64,000 nt of DNA, taken from contig JAJZBU010000008.1 of NCBI GenBank assembly GCA_021851865.1, forward strand, positions 1-64,000, given 5' to 3'. The DNA comes from Pseudomonadota bacterium. GTDB taxonomy: Bacteria > Pseudomonadota > Gammaproteobacteria > Pseudomonadales > Moraxellaceae. The notes under the pieces were generated by a model. That model worked only from the letters and a program-made list of their open reading frames with translations. It had not been told where the DNA came from and did no database searches. The position numbers and the translations under genes were made by a program. Positions within the stretch are counted from its first letter, which is position 1. Every line of letters starts with the position of its first letter. Positions 63,815 to 64,000 of this stretch are shown here, piece by piece.

Positions 63815-64000
63815 ATGCCGTCTTCACCCCTGCCCAGCCTGACCGACTATCTCGACGCTCTCGAACATCCGCACGCCCTCCTCAGCGAAGACCATCGCAT
63901 CCTGCATGTCAACCCGGCCTATGTGCGCCGCTTCGGTCGCCCGGCGCCGGGACGCACCTGCTATCAGGTCGCGCACGGCCACGACCGCCCCTGCGACCAG
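63815..64000 (+). CDS. PAS-domain signalling protein (partial, N-terminus only)
   Basis: 62 residues before the window ends. DYLDALEHPHALLSEDHRIL, HVNPAYVRRFG and GRTCYQVAHGHDRPCDQ form the start of a PAS domain with the CYQVxHGxxxPCDQ stretch seen in sigma-54-dependent regulators and some sensor kinases. Divergent from the cyd operon and a candidate for its redox control, by position only. Confidence 0.75.
   Translation, partial: MPSSPLPSLTDYLDALEHPHALLSEDHRILHVNPAYVRRFGRPAPGRTCYQVAHGHDRPCDQ

Overview
The window is GC-rich chromosomal DNA of a gammaproteobacterium. The evidence is a class I adenylate cyclase, AlgZ/AlgR, SutA, EI-Ntr (PtsP), UbiK, LptM, CydX/CydP and a 6S RNA beside the 5-formyltetrahydrofolate cyclo-ligase gene, with gene orders close to those of Pseudomonas. 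Examples are argH-algZR-hemCD-hemXY, cyaY/lptM-lysA-dapF-DUF484-xerC-sutA, glnK-amtB near ubiK, ptsP-rppH-HAD, gcv-ubiI-ubiH-pepP-ygfB-zapA, and aroE-hemF-tsaC-LysM//def-fmt-rsmB. Several blocks are rearranged relative to Pseudomonas, so I would not name the genus.

Layout. 1-3.1 kb: cyaA (cut by the window edge) behind argH, minus strand. 3.2-12 kb: plus-strand algZ-algR, an unknown gene, two lipoproteins, hemC-hemD, a small insertion with a truncated RNA ligase gene, then hemX-hemY. 12-15 kb: an ArnT-like glycosyltransferase, a lone lptF, and cyaY. 15-19.5 kb: lptM-lysA-dapF-DUF484-xerC, meeting sutA. 19.6-24.3 kb: a complete one-strand curli locus csgB-csgA-csgH-csgD-csgE-csgF-csgG with a very long CsgA. 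24.5-28.7 kb: a GntR regulator and a porin-glnK-amtB operon behind a sigma-54 promoter and an NtrC-type site. 28.7-36 kb: bestrophin, a broken CZB gene, ubiK, ptsP-rppH, HAD phosphatase, rlmI, HDOD. 36-47.7 kb: gcvT-gcvH-gcvPA-gcvPB, ubiH-ubiI, pepP, ygfB, a ZapB-like gene, zapA, a FadL porin, ygfA and 6S RNA. 47.7-54.5 kb: aroE, hemF, tsaC, LysM protein, then def-fmt-rsmB. 54.5-60.6 kb: accessory DNA with an IS630-like remnant, hipBA, a three-gene enzyme operon (FAH family, DJ-1/PfpI family, FMN alpha-hydroxy-acid dehydrogenase), its divergent TetR gene carrying an amber codon, and a REP-like repeat. 60.6-63.6 kb: cydP-cydA-cydB-cydX. 63.8 kb to the end: start of a PAS-domain regulator.

Themes. 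Most of the window is housekeeping: haem, lysine/diaminopimelate, ubiquinone, one-carbon metabolism, translation start, nitrogen and low-oxygen respiration. The accessory content with most biology is the curli locus, where two CRP-like palindromes fit with the cyclase gene at the left edge. Signs of genome wear lie between conserved blocks: a 5'-truncated RNA ligase gene, an internally deleted CZB gene, a transposase remnant, a nonsense mutation in TetR, and two copies of a palindromic repeat whose stem shows a compensatory change. All coordinates and motif calls were read by eye; no database search was run.
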